Shown: in pieces, positions 8,961 to 17,633 of the stretch
Position numbering within the stretch: position 1 is the first letter of the stretch
Layout of the letters: each line of letters starts with the position of its first letter
Assembly: GCA_943350395.1 (NCBI GenBank)
Contig: CALRAD010000007.1
Span: 1-61,911 of the forward strand
Direction: 5' to 3'
DNA length: 61,911 nt
Origin: Candidatus Peribacteria bacterium
GTDB taxonomy: Bacteria > Patescibacteriota > Gracilibacteria > Peribacterales > Peribacteraceae
Position numbers and translations under genes: made by a program
The notes under the pieces: model-generated
What the model was told of the DNA's origin: nothing
Databases searched by the model: none
What the model saw: only the letters and a program-made list of their open reading frames with translations

Positions 8961-9152
8961 TCAGATCCTCCCCATCAAATCATTCAGCGTATGCGTCAGT
9001 CCTTTCACCACACCCTTGAGAGGCATATTCTTGAGCGAATAGACCATCTGCGTTTTATCCGGTTCTGTTTGGAAGCCGAGGACGATAAAGCCAGGGAGGC
9101 CGGTTGAGGCGAGAAATTGCTCGCACTTCTTTTGGATTTCGGATGTGTCCAT
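8961..9152 (-). CDS. Small protein of unknown function
   Basis: 63 aa, ATG 9152 to stop at 8961. The sequence has a plausible soluble fold (EIQKKCEQFLASTGLPGFIV, TLNDLMGRI) and one Cys, but I recognise no family. It sits between groEL and tmk on the same strand, flanked by repeats on both sides. Coding status is moderately supported by the non-repetitive composition. Confidence 0.45.
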   Translation of the reverse strand: MDTSEIQKKCEQFLASTGLPGFIVLGFQTEPDKTQMVYSLKNMPLKGVVKGLTHTLNDLMGRI

Positions 9153-9181
9153 GGTTGAAGTTAGGAAAAAGTATTGAGAGC

Positions 9182-9271
9182 AGAATTATGAATTAAGAAT
9201 TATGAATTAGGAAGCTGCCGCGTCTGTTATTTGGATAAAATCCATAATTCGCAATTCATACTTCATAATTC
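9182..9271. repeat. AT-rich inverted repeat
   Basis: Repeats of GAATTATGAATTA on one arm and an inverted partner (AATTCATACTTCATAATTC) on the other, about 35 bp apart, between groEL and the 63-aa gene. Confidence 0.65.
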
Positions 9272-9300
9272 AAAAAAGAGGGGCTTCATGTGCCCCTCTC
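9272..9300 (-). terminator. groEL rho-independent terminator
   Basis: On the minus strand AGAGGGGC, a 7-nt loop, GCCCCTCT, then a T run. It starts 16 nt after the groEL stop. Confidence 0.85.
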
Positions 9301-9315
9301 TTCGATTAGCTTTTC

Positions 9316-10959
9316 CTAAAAATCACCTCCCATCCCGCCCATGCCTCCTGGCATCTGCGGCATTGCGGCAGACTCTTTCTTGGGAGCATCGACAATCGCA
9401 ACTTCGATCGTGAGGAACATCGCGGCGACAGACGCTGCGTTCTGCAGCGCTGAGCGCGTGACTTTCTTCGGATCGATAATGCCGGACGCGATCAGGTCTT
9501 CGACCTTGTTAGTCGTAACGTTGTAACCAAATTTTGCATCTTTGCCCTGCTTGACGTGCTCGACGATGACCGAGCCCTCGAGACCTGCATTGCTCGCAAT
9601 ATTCTTGAGAGGGTAGGGGAGTGCCATGCGAACGATATCGATACCGATCTGCTCATCCTCGTTCATACCCTTCACTTTCTCAAGTGACTTGAGTGCGTGG
9701 ATGAGAGCGGCTCCGCCTCCTGCAACAATTCCTTCTTCTGCAGCTGCACGAGTGGCTGAGTACGCATCTTCAACCCTGTGCTGAAGCTCTTTCTGTTCAA
9801 CTTCCGTTGCAGCACCGACTTTGATGATTGCAACGCCTCCAGAGAGCTTTGCCATGCGCTCCTGCAATTTCTCTCGGTCGAAGTCACTCTTCGTATTTTC
9901 GATATTCGCTTTGATCTCGTCGACGCGAGCCTCGATATCTTTCTTTGAGCCGGCACCGTCCACAATGAGGGTGTTGTCTTTTGTGATCACAATCTTTCCT
10001 GCCTGGCCCAAGTCTTCGAGCTTTGTGTTCTCGAGTTTCAGGCCTACTTCCTCGCTGATCACTCTGCCTCCCGTTAGGATCGCGATGTCTTTAAGAATTT
10101 CCTTACGTCGATCGCCGAATGCAGGAGCTTTGACGGCAATGGCGGAGAATGTGCCGCGGATTTTGTTCACGACGAGTGTTGCGAGCGCTTCTCCTTCCAC
10201 CCCTTCCGCAATGATCACGATTTCCTTTCTTCCTTTTTGCGCCACTGCCTCAAGGATTGGAAGTATTTCCTGAATCGACGAAATTTTCTTGTCGGTGATC
10301 AGAACAAAAGCATTCTTGTAGATCGCCTCCATTCTGGATGCGTCCGTGACAAAATATGGCGAAATGTAGCCGGAGTCGAACTGCATTCCTTCGACGTACT
10401 CCTTTTCAAGACCCATTGTCTGACCCGCTTCGATGGTAATGACACCGTTCACACCGGCATCCTCCATGACTTCCGAAATCATTTTTCCAACCTCAGGATC
10501 CTGCGCAGAAATTGTCGCAACGGCTGCGTACTCTTCTTTCGTCGAAATCGTTTTCTTCTGTTTGTCGAGATCGGCGACAACCGCATCGACCGCTTTCATG
10601 ATGCCGTTCTTCATCGAAATAGCGTTGGCACCGGCTGTCAGGAATTTGAGTCCCTCGGAAATCAAGCCCTCTGCGAGCACTGTTGCCGTCGTCGTTCCGT
10701 CACCGGCTGCATCATTGGTTTTCGTTGCTGCTTCTTTCACAAGCTGAGCTCCCATGTTTTCCCACGGATCTTCCAACTCGATTTCTTTGGCAACGGTGAC
10801 GCCGTCTTTGGTGACGGTCGGCGCACCGTAACTTTTGGAGATCAGCGCATTGCGACCGTTCGGTCCCATCGTAACACGGACCGCGTCTGCAAGCTTCTTG
10901 ATGCCGTGGACAATCTTGTGTCGAGCGTCGTCACCGAAGGCGAGAATTTTGGAAGACAT
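9316..10959 (-). CDS. groEL: Chaperonin GroEL
   Basis: 60-kDa ATP-dependent chaperonin, 547 aa, the normal size. Seen: N-terminal [19 protein letters not shown], the nucleotide-binding [24 protein letters not shown], and the Gly/Met tail [12 protein letters not shown]. It is downstream of groES on the same strand, with an 83-bp gap that contains a small hairpin (11018-11034). No GGAGG-type site precedes the ATG; the leader is pyrimidine-rich (CCTTTTATTCCTCTCAATT). Confidence 0.98.
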   Translation of the reverse strand: MSSKILAFGDDARHKIVHGIKKLADAVRVTMGPNGRNALISKSYGAPTVTKDGVTVAKEIELEDPWENMGAQLVKEAATKTNDAAGDGTTTATVLAEGLISEGLKFLTAGANAISMKNGIMKAVDAVVADLDKQKKTISTKEEYAAVATISAQDPEVGKMISEVMEDAGVNGVITIEAGQTMGLEKEYVEGMQFDSGYISPYFVTDASRMEAIYKNAFVLITDKKISSIQEILPILEAVAQKGRKEIVIIAEGVEGEALATLVVNKIRGTFSAIAVKAPAFGDRRKEILKDIAILTGGRVISEEVGLKLENTKLEDLGQAGKIVITKDNTLIVDGAGSKKDIEARVDEIKANIENTKSDFDREKLQERMAKLSGGVAIIKVGAATEVEQKELQHRVEDAYSATRAAAEEGIVAGGGAALIHALKSLEKVKGMNEDEQIGIDIVRMALPYPLKNIASNAGLEGSVIVEHVKQGKDAKFGYNVTTNKVEDLIASGIIDPKKVTRSALQNAASVAAMFLTIEVAIVDAPKKESAAMPQMPGGMGGMGGDF

Positions 10960-11017
10960 AATTGAGAGGAATAAAAGGAAATAAAGGAAGAAAAAGAATC
11001 AAAAGAGAAAGATCAAT

Positions 11018-11034
11018 GCAGGTCTCCGACCTGC
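11018..11034 (-). terminator. Hairpin between groES and groEL
   Basis: GCAGGTC, 3-nt loop, GACCTGC, followed on the minus strand by a T-rich but not uniform tract. It may be a partial terminator or an mRNA processing/stability hairpin separating groES from groEL. Confidence 0.5.
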
Positions 11035-11042
11035 GATACTCA

Positions 11043-11399
11043 TTACGATTTTACAATGCCAAGAACAGAATCCAGGTGCAGTACTTTGAGTTCAACGTCT
11101 TTACCTGACTTCGATTTTACTTTGAGATCATCACCTGCATAACGACCGAAAAGTACGATGTCTCCGAGTTTCAAATACTGGTGAGGATCGGGGCAGAGCA
11201 CACCTTTGTCGTTCATGATACCGCCCTTTCCAAGAGCAATAACGACTCCTTCCTGTGGTTTCTCTTTGCTGCTGGTCTCAGGAATGACAATTCCGGACGA
11301 ACTTACTTGTTCCTTCTCGAGCGGATGAATGATCACGCGGTCGCCAAGTGGCTCGATCGTCGTTGCGAGGTCTTCTACCTTGCGTGTGTCTTTGGACAT
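11043..11399 (-). CDS. groES: Co-chaperonin GroES
   Basis: Heptameric lid of GroEL. 118 aa from ATG 11399, slightly longer than the usual 95-100 owing to an N-terminal extension (MSKDTRKVEDLATTIEP). Seen: PLGDRVIIHPLEKEQVSSSGIVIP, the mobile-loop region, and KLGDIVLFGRYAGDDLKV. An in-frame start at 11450 would precede the predicted transcription start by little; ATG 11399 is preferred. Expression is likely heat-regulated through the CIRCE-like operator at 11457-11483. Confidence 0.96.
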   Translation of the reverse strand: MSKDTRKVEDLATTIEPLGDRVIIHPLEKEQVSSSGIVIPETSSKEKPQEGVVIALGKGGIMNDKGVLCPDPHQYLKLGDIVLFGRYAGDDLKVKSKSGKDVELKVLHLDSVLGIVKS

Positions 11400-11456
11400 A
11401 GGAAGGAATGGGGAAGAGATGACAAAGGATTCGAGTGTGAACCAGTGCACAGCGAA

Positions 11457-11497
11457 TTATCAGTCGGGAGTGTAGAGTGATAATTTTTGATCGTCAA
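11457..11497 (-). promoter_or_regulatory. groES promoter with CIRCE-like HrcA operator
   Basis: Minus strand: TTGACG (11492-11497), 17-bp spacer, TACACT (11469-11474). Overlapping it is TTATCAGTC-N9-GAGTGATAA (11457-11483, plus-strand reading), which matches the CIRCE consensus TTAGCACTC-N9-GAGTGCTAA at 15 of 18 positions with the correct 9-nt spacing. It overlaps the -10, so a bound HrcA would block initiation. No hrcA lies in the window. Confidence 0.8.
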
Positions 11498-11505
11498 GAG
11501 CGCTT

Positions 11506-12111
11506 CTACTGTTTTACTATTTCCTTTCTATTCATTTGTTCTTGCTGTTCAATCATTTGCTTTCTACAAAGAGATAGTAAAGTCAGAAGTGCCGGCCTTC
11601 GAAGATCCATCGCCCCAAGCGCATTCAGTTTCTGTTCCGCAAGTTCTGATGCACGAAGTGAAAGATGAGGATGATTTTCCAAAGTCGTAAGAGATCGATC
11701 CACGCATTCGTAAAGTTCCTCAGTCACGCAACCCTTCGATGCAGAGCGAAGCTTTTCAATCGAAATCGGCTCGCCCCCAATAGGCAAACGAAGTAGCACC
11801 TTTGGTATAGCAAGAAGATTTGCACAGGATGAACAATGATCAAGAGAAATATCTAGATCTCTGTCTATCTCCTGCAGCAATCGTTCATCTTCAGGAGTTA
11901 GTGCAGGTTTCTCTGCATGCGGAGACGCAACTGGATGTTCTGCTTCTGCCGTCACTTTCATCAATTGACTATCCTGCCTCTCTAGTTCGGAATGGACTGA
12001 AGCCATGGTAAAAGCAGCAGCTGCAAGGGCCTGCACAAGCAGATTATTCGGATGCACGAGTGATCCGCTTCTAGAGTGCGACGGAGTGTCATGAGTATTG
12101 ATTGATTTCAT
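11506..12111 (-). CDS. Hypothetical protein
   Basis: 201 aa, no family recognised. Residues about 20-40 contain a short Ala-rich hydrophobic stretch (LLVQALAAAAFTMASV), too weak to call a membrane segment. The middle has CSSC and several Leu-rich helices; the end is a Gln/Glu-rich helix (KQMIEQQEQMNRKE). An extended -10 (TGGTACGAT) ends 7 nt before ATG 12111. It is divergent from the 12229 gene and 106 bp upstream of the groES start. Confidence 0.65.
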   Translation of the reverse strand: MKSINTHDTPSHSRSGSLVHPNNLLVQALAAAAFTMASVHSELERQDSQLMKVTAEAEHPVASPHAEKPALTPEDERLLQEIDRDLDISLDHCSSCANLLAIPKVLLRLPIGGEPISIEKLRSASKGCVTEELYECVDRSLTTLENHPHLSLRASELAEQKLNALGAMDLRRPALLTLLSLCRKQMIEQQEQMNRKEIVKQ

Positions 12112-12118
12112 TCATTCA

Positions 12119-12127
12119 ATCGTACCA
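12119..12127 (-). promoter_or_regulatory. Extended -10 of the 201-aa gene
   Basis: TGGTACGAT on the minus strand, 7 nt before ATG 12111. Confidence 0.55.
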
Positions 12128-12216
12128 AGAATCGAAAGCAGTGCAATATTTCCTCATATGGTAGCCAAGATTTTCCCTATGGCCTGCGAAATAGTAGCGA
12201 TGAACAGTATTTTGAT

Positions 12217-12222
12217 TACGAT
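12217..12222 (+). promoter_or_regulatory. -10 of the 300-aa gene
   Basis: TACGAT with a 6-nt gap to ATG 12229. The divergent neighbour uses the same hexamer. Confidence 0.45.
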
Positions 12223-12228
12223 ACAGGC

Positions 12229-13131
12229 ATGCAGGAGCACTATGAGCAGTCGGAGGCAGATGTAATGACCACCACGGACAAGGGATCGATTGATAGTGCG
12301 AAGTTTCCCGCATTTCTGAGAAAACAAAGCAAATTTTCATTTGGCATGGCAAGCGATGGGGGCGATCAAGGTGACCCAAGGCAAATGTATACAAATTTCG
12401 GGATTATGGGTCGCACACCGACGGAGAGAAAAATTCTCTTCGGCACAACTACCGCAGTTTCGCTGATTGCATGTATGTTTGCCAATGATCAAATGAAGAA
12501 ATCCGATGAGCGTGCAGCAGTGCAGAGAGCTGCTGACTACTCTGCTCTTCAGAAAAGAATTGCAGAGGATGCGAAGAAAAGGGAAGTCGAAGAACGCTCC
12601 AAACAAACTGCTACTGCTAAACCTGTTCTCAGTGAAGGAGTTTCCAATGAGGAGGATGAAGGCATCATGCCGCTCGTGATGCCGGAATCGGTATGGGCAA
12701 CGAGAGCGCCCGGCGAAATCAAAAAAGGAGAGATTATCTATTCACCTGTCAAAGGCGCAGATGGAAAGGAAAAGTTCGCTTCACTGCAGTTTGTCGACAA
12801 GGATTCGCAAACATTGCTAATCATGAACGGAAAAAAGTGGGCACAAACATCGAGAGGATTTCCGGTTTTCGTGACAAAAATCTTGTTGGGAGCAGACGGC
12901 AAAATCACTATCGAAGGTCGAATTCTTCGTGGACTGTCGGGTGTCTCTACATGGGATGCGCAAAGAGTATCTAAGTTGAACGATGATTTGGAGTATGACG
13001 GAAAGTCTGAATTTACTGTCGCCACTTTTTTGGGCGATGAAAAGGGGCTGATACAAATGTACACAGAACCAGAAGTCGCTTCATCTGATGATGAAGTGGA
13101 GACTGAGTCTTCACATGAAAAAAGCAAATAA
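12229..13131 (+). CDS. Hypothetical single-pass membrane protein
   Basis: 300 aa, no family recognised. Residues 1-70 are polar. A hydrophobic helix follows (about 68-84, ILFGTTTAVSLIACMFA), then a charged helical stretch (DERAAVQRAADYSALQKRI, likely coiled coil) and a C-terminal region of mixed beta character with conserved-looking segments (KKGEIIYSPVKGADGKEKFA, SRGFPVFVTKILLGADGKI). The tail is acidic. Start ATG 12229 agrees with the -10 at 12217; GTG/ATG alternatives downstream would lose only the polar head. Confidence 0.7.
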   Translation: MQEHYEQSEADVMTTTDKGSIDSAKFPAFLRKQSKFSFGMASDGGDQGDPRQMYTNFGIMGRTPTERKILFGTTTAVSLIACMFANDQMKKSDERAAVQRAADYSALQKRIAEDAKKREVEERSKQTATAKPVLSEGVSNEEDEGIMPLVMPESVWATRAPGEIKKGEIIYSPVKGADGKEKFASLQFVDKDSQTLLIMNGKKWAQTSRGFPVFVTKILLGADGKITIEGRILRGLSGVSTWDAQRVSKLNDDLEYDGKSEFTVATFLGDEKGLIQMYTEPEVASSDDEVETESSHEKSK

Positions 13132-13147
13132 ATGAACTCACTCGTTG

Positions 13148-13234
13148 TGGTGCCGATGGCGAGACTCGAACTCGCACAAGATTGCTCTCACACGCTCCTG
13201 AAGCGTGCGCGTCTACCAATTCCGCCACATCGGC
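13148..13234 (-). tRNA. tRNA-Leu (CAG anticodon)
   Basis: 87 nt including an encoded CCA. Acceptor GCCGATG/CATCGGC, D-arm with GGTAGAC, anticodon loop TTCAGGA, long variable arm typical of class II tRNAs, T-arm GCGAG-TTCGAGT-CTCGC. Reads Leu CUG. Confidence 0.95.
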
Positions 13235-13303
13235 ACGATGATGCAATGAACGACAAAACGTCCGTTGCACTGTAGTGAAAAAGCCGAAGTGAGGAAAGCT
13301 ACT

Positions 13304-13483
13304 CTATCCCAGTTTGCTGATCTCACTCGAGACCTTGCTTTTCTGAGTGTGCATCTGCGAGATATCTCTGCTGAGCTGAGCCTGCTCCTTTCGGAGAATT
13401 TCTCGCTGCTGCCTGAGGAGTGCTTCGGTCGCTTTTTTCTCAGTTTCGAGGATGCGCATCTGCTGTTTAAGATCTGCGGCCAT
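13304..13483 (-). CDS. Small coiled-coil protein
   Basis: 59 aa from ATG 13483. Nearly the whole chain is a heptad-like helix (LKQQMRILETEKKATEALL; ILRKEQAQLSRDISQM), rich in Gln, Glu, Lys and Arg. No family recognised. It lies just upstream of tRNA-Leu on the same strand and opposite the start of the longer plus-strand frame, whose real start is further right (13571). Confidence 0.5.
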   Translation of the reverse strand: MAADLKQQMRILETEKKATEALLRQQREILRKEQAQLSRDISQMHTQKSKVSSEISKLG

Positions 13484-13570
13484 AACAATGTGGGGAAGAA
13501 GATAATGGATTCGTGTATTGCTGAGACGAATCACCAGGCCTTCTCTTACTGCGTAAGAATTGCCTTTCTG

Positions 13571-14230
13571 ATGCGTCTAAAGAATATGCTCAACTATCCT
13601 CCTTTGCTTCTTGCATTCTCCGTGTTTTTTGCCGGATGCTCGGCTTCGGCCATGCAGGATCCCATTCCACAGAGTGGCACTCGACCGACCGTACTCACAT
13701 TCGGTTTGCGAGTCACTCCGGATCCCGAAGATAACCCCATCAGTCCCCCTGAACGCTTCAGCGGATACCATGTCGCGACCGACTTTGAAGTGACGAAAGA
13801 GGAGCTTGATCAAGATATTTCTGTATTTGCAATTTGCTCTGGAAAAGTTCTTTCCAGTGGATTCGCAGAAGGATACGGAGGGCTCATCATACAACGTTGC
13901 GTCATCAGGGGAGAGACCGTGACAGTACTGTACGGTCATCTGAGCCTTGCAAGTCTTCCGAAGACCGGAACAAAAATTATAGCGGGGAAGCAGCTTGGCA
14001 TTCTGGGCGCAGCGAGGAGTCACGATACCGATGGCAATCGAAAGCACCTTCATCTCGGCATTCATCGCGGAACTGCAATCGATATGCGCGGTTATGTTCA
14101 GACTGAAGAGGAGGTGAATGAGTATATCGATCCGCTCACGGTCATACCGGGTGGAGCTGCAATTCAAAATTTGGGACCGGATATGATCCCATACTGGGAG
14201 ACCGGAACCGGCATTGTCGTGCATCCCTGA
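13571..14230 (+). CDS. M23-like (LytM/peptidase M23) lipoprotein
   Basis: 219 aa from ATG 13571 (or 214 aa from 13586). It has a lipoprotein signal (PPLLLAFSVFFAGC), so it should be lipid-modified by Lgt (gene at 24533). The body resembles M23 metallopeptidase domains: GYHVATDFE (H-x3-D zinc ligands), YGGLIIQRC, VLYGHLSLASLPKTGT and HLHLGIH with the final HxH. Likely a cell-wall hydrolase or an inactive regulator of one. The frame is open upstream to 13265, but that stretch is not protein-like and overlaps the coiled-coil gene. Confidence 0.8.
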   Translation: MRLKNMLNYPPLLLAFSVFFAGCSASAMQDPIPQSGTRPTVLTFGLRVTPDPEDNPISPPERFSGYHVATDFEVTKEELDQDISVFAICSGKVLSSGFAEGYGGLIIQRCVIRGETVTVLYGHLSLASLPKTGTKIIAGKQLGILGAARSHDTDGNRKHLHLGIHRGTAIDMRGYVQTEEEVNEYIDPLTVIPGGAAIQNLGPDMIPYWETGTGIVVHP

Positions 14231-14596
14231 TTACTTCTCTGCAGGCACAAATTTCATTGAAAGAGAATTCACGCAGTGACGTGTGTTCTTCGGAGTCAGT
14301 TGCTCACCTTCGAATACGTGACCGAGATGGCCCGAACAATTTGTGCACTGTATCTCAATGCGTCTACCGTCTGCGTCGGGAATGCGTTTCACGGCTCCCG
14401 CAATTTCCTCATCGAAGCTTGGCCATCCGCAACCCGAGTTGAATTTGCTGTCAGAGGTATAGAGCTTGCTGTTGCAGCGCCTGCAGACGTACGTTCCATT
14501 TCTGGATTCCGAATCATACTCACCGGAAAACGGCGCTTCGGTTCCTTTGTAGGCAATGACTTGTTCTTCCTCGGGTGTGAGTGGGTTCCAGTCCAT
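14231..14596 (-). CDS. msrB: Peptide methionine (R)-sulfoxide reductase MsrB
   Basis: Reduces methionine-R-sulfoxide in proteins. 121 aa. Seen: two CxxC zinc pairs (YVCRRCNSK and QCTNCSGH), GCGWPSF, GHVFEG, and the catalytic Cys in [18 protein letters not shown] ends 6 nt before ATG 14596, so it is probably leaderless. Convergent with the M23-like lipoprotein gene, with adjoining stop codons. Confidence 0.95.
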   Translation of the reverse strand: MDWNPLTPEEEQVIAYKGTEAPFSGEYDSESRNGTYVCRRCNSKLYTSDSKFNSGCGWPSFDEEIAGAVKRIPDADGRRIEIQCTNCSGHLGHVFEGEQLTPKNTRHCVNSLSMKFVPAEK

Positions 14597-14602
14597 GAAA
14601 TG

Positions 14603-14608
14603 AGTATA
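14603..14608 (-). promoter_or_regulatory. msrB -10 box
   Basis: TATACT on the minus strand, 6 nt before ATG 14596, at the edge of the 14612-14718 palindromic repeat. Confidence 0.6.
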
Positions 14609-14611
14609 CCC

Positions 14612-14718
14612 TAAACGACCCCCATCCTCGATCCTTCCCCCGATGGGGAAGGAAGCAATGCTTTACAGAATGGCATGGTTTCCCCTCCCCGTCGGGGGAG
14701 GGGTTAGGGGTGGGGGTG
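14612..14718. repeat. GC-rich palindromic repeat, copy 3
   Basis: Between divergent msrB and the ligase-like gene. Hairpins CCTTCCCCCGATGGGGAAGG and CCCCTCCCCGTCGGGGGAGG, with outer arms that also pair (ccctaaacgaccccc / ggttaggggtgggggt). Promoter -10 boxes abut both ends. Confidence 0.75.
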
Positions 14719-14724
14719 TATCAT
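14719..14724 (+). promoter_or_regulatory. -10 of the O-antigen-ligase-like gene
   Basis: TATCAT, 6 nt before ATG 14731, abutting the repeat. Confidence 0.5.
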
Positions 14725-14730
14725 CTTTAC

Positions 14731-16665
14731 ATGCGAATCACGCTCCATCGTTCCGCTCTCAACTGGATTCTCTTCTTTTTGCTCACGTTTGCCGTTCTTT
14801 GGAGAGGTGGGAAAGCACTCGATGCGACATGGATGCTCGCGGGTATCGCTTGCTTTATCACGCTCGCCGACGTCTTCTTCGTACCGAAGTCCGAGCGTGT
14901 TTCGCCTCCTCTCGCGCTCTGGTCACTCGCATGCGCTCTCGTCGTGTGGACCGTCATCAGCTTCTATCTTTCCAGTACAAAAAATTACGGCTTGGATGAA
15001 GTGATGCAGACAGCATCTCTCTTTTTGCTGTTTCATTTTGCACTCGGTATTCCAGCGACAGACATTCCAAAATTTACCTCACGATTTGCACGCATTCTCT
15101 CGATTGCTGCGCTTGTCGCCTGTGCTGTAGGCATTATCGTCTACTCGCTTCAACCGGTCAGCCGTTTTGTCGGAACATTCTTCGATGTCCGCTTCAGCAC
15201 GGATTACTGGCCGAATGCCTGGGCGGAGTTTTTGCTCTTTGCATGGCCTCTGATGGTCTGGTCTCTCTGGGGAAGAAAAACAAAAGTCGAAGTGCCTATT
15301 GGCAAAATACTTGTCATGGCCTTGTTGAATGCATGCTTGCTTCTCAGTTATTCCCGGGGAGCAATCATCGTGTTTGTTGCGCAGATTCTTTTTCTTGCCG
15401 TTGCAGCTTTCGTAGCGAAAGCGCCTTCATTCAGCGTGCGTCTACTCCTTCAGAAACTTGCAGCCGTATTGATGGTCACATTTGTTTTTTTCATTCTGAT
15501 CAATCATCTTCGATCGCAATTCAATCCCGTTCAATCCGTTCTAGAGAAAGCAACCTTCACTGCCAGTGAGGGGAAGTCTTCCGTTTCCGAGCGAGCGCAA
15601 TTTTTCGAGCAATCTTTTTACTTTGCTGCTCAGAAGCCACTTTTTGGTTACGGCCCCTACAGCTTTCGATTTCTTCAGCCGCATGCTCAGCAAAGTGTAC
15701 TCGCAACGTCCGATCACCCTCACAACGTTTTCCTGAAGCTTGCAATGGAGAGGGGAGTTATTGCTTCGATTCTTTTTCTCCTGATCGTTACGTGGTGTTT
15801 TCTCTCTGCACTAAGAAGAGAGACCCGGAGGAATGCGAAAGCAGGCAGTCTGTTGATGCTTCTGCTTCTCGTGTCCGTGTTGGGGGTGATTCTTCACAAT
15901 CTGATTGACTACAATTTGCAGTTTGTTGGCATCAGCGCTCCGCTCTGGATCGCACTTGGGCTACTGCCGACACGTACCGAGCGCAAAATCGGAACATCTT
16001 TGCAAACAATCATTACTGTTCTGCTCGCCATTGCACTGCTTCTTGTCACACTTTCTGAGGGACGATATCTGACCGTCAGTTCTCTCGCTCGCAAAGCAGA
16101 GCGTGCTGGTGACTATTCCACGGCTCTGTCTCTGTATTCACGCACGACAGCATCGATGTTTCCGAGAGACGGCTGGCTCAGCCGAGCTAAAATACTGATG
16201 ACCGATGGGGATCTCGACAGTGCTCAAGTTGCAATCGATCGCGCAATGGTATTGAACAATCTGGACTATCGCATCTGGAAATTGCAGGGAGATTTATTCA
16301 TCGCTCGGAAGGACCCAAGCAATGCATTGATCGCATTCGGCAAAGCGTATGATTTCGGTCGCTACAACGATCTCGGAATCACGCGTGCGCTCGTGGAGCT
16401 TCTCCGGACTCAGCCGAAAACGCTCGATGCGAGACGAAATGAATTCGAGCTGCTTCTCAATGATTTCGGACTTGCCATCGAAGAGAACACGCACTTCATC
16501 GATCTTTCGCAGAATGTGGAGGAGCTTGCGAAACTATGCAGTCTACTTGCTGCAATCTACCCCGAAGACGCTGCGGCCTATCGCAGTTTGTCTGACCGCA
16601 GCATGGAACATGCATTGCTCGAACGTTCGAGGCTGAGCGCAAGACCCAGAGGTCTTCTCTGGTAA
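14731..16665 (+). CDS. O-antigen ligase-like membrane protein with TPR-like C-terminus
   Basis: 644 aa. Residues 1 to about 440 hold roughly 11-12 hydrophobic helices. The large loop between the later helices contains SERAQFFEQS, PLFGYGPYSFRF and DHPHNVFLKLAMERG, typical of the WaaL/Wzy O-antigen ligase superfamily, which transfers or polymerises lipid-linked glycans on the outer face. Residues about 450-640 form TPR-like helical pairs (ALSLYSRTTASMFPRDGWLSRA). In similar fusions the family can act as a protein O-oligosaccharyltransferase; which activity applies here is not decided by sequence. Confidence 0.82.
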   Translation: MRITLHRSALNWILFFLLTFAVLWRGGKALDATWMLAGIACFITLADVFFVPKSERVSPPLALWSLACALVVWTVISFYLSSTKNYGLDEVMQTASLFLLFHFALGIPATDIPKFTSRFARILSIAALVACAVGIIVYSLQPVSRFVGTFFDVRFSTDYWPNAWAEFLLFAWPLMVWSLWGRKTKVEVPIGKILVMALLNACLLLSYSRGAIIVFVAQILFLAVAAFVAKAPSFSVRLLLQKLAAVLMVTFVFFILINHLRSQFNPVQSVLEKATFTASEGKSSVSERAQFFEQSFYFAAQKPLFGYGPYSFRFLQPHAQQSVLATSDHPHNVFLKLAMERGVIASILFLLIVTWCFLSALRRETRRNAKAGSLLMLLLLVSVLGVILHNLIDYNLQFVGISAPLWIALGLLPTRTERKIGTSLQTIITVLLAIALLLVTLSEGRYLTVSSLARKAERAGDYSTALSLYSRTTASMFPRDGWLSRAKILMTDGDLDSAQVAIDRAMVLNNLDYRIWKLQGDLFIARKDPSNALIAFGKAYDFGRYNDLGITRALVELLRTQPKTLDARRNEFELLLNDFGLAIEENTHFIDLSQNVEELAKLCSLLAAIYPEDAAAYRSLSDRSMEHALLERSRLSARPRGLLW

Positions 16666-16672
16666 ACATTTG

Positions 16673-16681
16673 TGGTACAAT
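16673..16681 (+). promoter_or_regulatory. Extended -10 of the 162-aa lipoprotein gene
   Basis: TGGTACAAT, 23 nt before ATG 16705. The resulting leader of about 16 nt contains CCAAACTCCCT and no Shine-Dalgarno. Confidence 0.55.
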
Positions 16682-16704
16682 TCGGACATTCCACCAAACT
16701 CCCT

Positions 16705-17193
16705 ATGAAAAAACTTTCTCTCTTCGTTGTCGTCGTCGCAGTTCTCTTCTCCGCCTGCGGAAAAAAAGACGCAGTCGATCCTGCAGCAATGGATAAGGCG
16801 AAGAAATACAATCAGGTCATTCAGAAGGGCAACGATCCTGCTGATCCGATTCATGGAGCACAGACAACCTTCTCGTACGGTGCAATTTCCGGAGTCGCTC
16901 CCGCCAAGGCAAACGGTATTGGGTACTTGCGCACGTTCGCTGACGGATCTTCCATCGTTACGGTGAACGTCAACATTTTGAAAGCTCCGGAGAAGACCAG
17001 CTACACCGTGATGCTCAAAAACACAGCGACGAACGTTATGATGGAAGTCGGAATCCTCGAGAGCATCCTCGGTGACACTCGTCACTCGGTTGAGCTCTCA
17101 ACAAAGAGTGATGTTCGTGGCTACAACACCGTCAATGTCTACCTCGGCAAAGTACTTGTTGCAGAGGGCACGCTGAAGGAGGTGAGGAAGTAG
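16705..17193 (+). CDS. Putative lipoprotein of unknown function
   Basis: 162 aa from ATG 16705. Signal and lipobox VVVVAVLFSACGKKD. The mature part ends in a beta-rich domain (GIGYLRTFADGSSIVTVNVN; SYTVMLKNTATNVMMEVG; YNTVNVYLGKVLVAEGTL) reminiscent of small beta-sandwich proteins such as CHRD/superoxide-dismutase-like folds, though the match is too weak to name. Probably anchored on the outer face of the membrane. Confidence 0.8.
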   Translation: MKKLSLFVVVVAVLFSACGKKDAVDPAAMDKAKKYNQVIQKGNDPADPIHGAQTTFSYGAISGVAPAKANGIGYLRTFADGSSIVTVNVNILKAPEKTSYTVMLKNTATNVMMEVGILESILGDTRHSVELSTKSDVRGYNTVNVYLGKVLVAEGTLKEVRK

Positions 17194-17450
17194 GAGGAAG
17201 GGAACTCAGCAGTCCACCTCTCTTTCTGATGGCTTGCCAACCGTAGCACGGTGGACAACCTATTTCAGAGCGAGCACGAGTTTCCATGGTCTTTTCGACC
17301 GAGTCGAAGCTGATTCTCCATTATTGTGTTGTATGAGTCGACGATTGATGTCGTTAGTGGAACCAAAATAAAAGGAGCCATCCTTTTGACTCTTTATCAT
17401 GTAGAGGAAGCCTTCTATTTGAATCATTGCTGATTGTTAGTGAATCAATG
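17194..17450. other. Intergenic region without recognised gene
   Basis: 257 bp. Contains a long-range pairing GTCCACC...GGTGGAC near 17211-17256 and the tRNA-Pro terminator at 17370-17387. No open frame with protein-like composition and no RNA family I recognise. Confidence 0.5.
17370..17387 (-). terminator. Terminator downstream of tRNA-Pro
   Basis: Minus strand AAAAGGA, TGGC loop, TCCTTTT, then ATTTT. Confidence 0.6.
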
Positions 17451-17526
17451 TGGTCGGAACGAGAGGACTCGAACCTCCGGCCTCGTGGTCCCGAACCACG
17501 CGCTCTACCAACTGAGCTACGTCCCG
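17451..17526 (-). tRNA. tRNA-Pro (CGG anticodon)
   Basis: 76 nt with encoded CCA. Acceptor CGGGACG/CGTTCCG, D-arm AGCTCAGTTGGTAGAGC, anticodon stem CGTGG-TTCGGGA-CCACG, T-loop TTCGAGT. Reads Pro CCG. Confidence 0.95.
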
Positions 17527-17633
17527 ATCGCACGCGAGCATACAACAGTGTGCTTGCTTTATTGAACACATTATTTGTTCAACTTTCTGGACAAAAGAAA
17601 AGCTGCCTTTACAATTGCGCTCCCCCAAAAATT

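Noticed and set aside
13265-13570. Longer start for the M23-like lipoprotein
   Set aside because: The upstream part is not protein-like and would bury the lipoprotein signal peptide in the middle of the chain.
17194-17369. Structured non-coding RNA after the 16705 gene
   Set aside because: A GTCCACC/GGTGGAC pairing is visible, but no known RNA family features or promoter accompany it.
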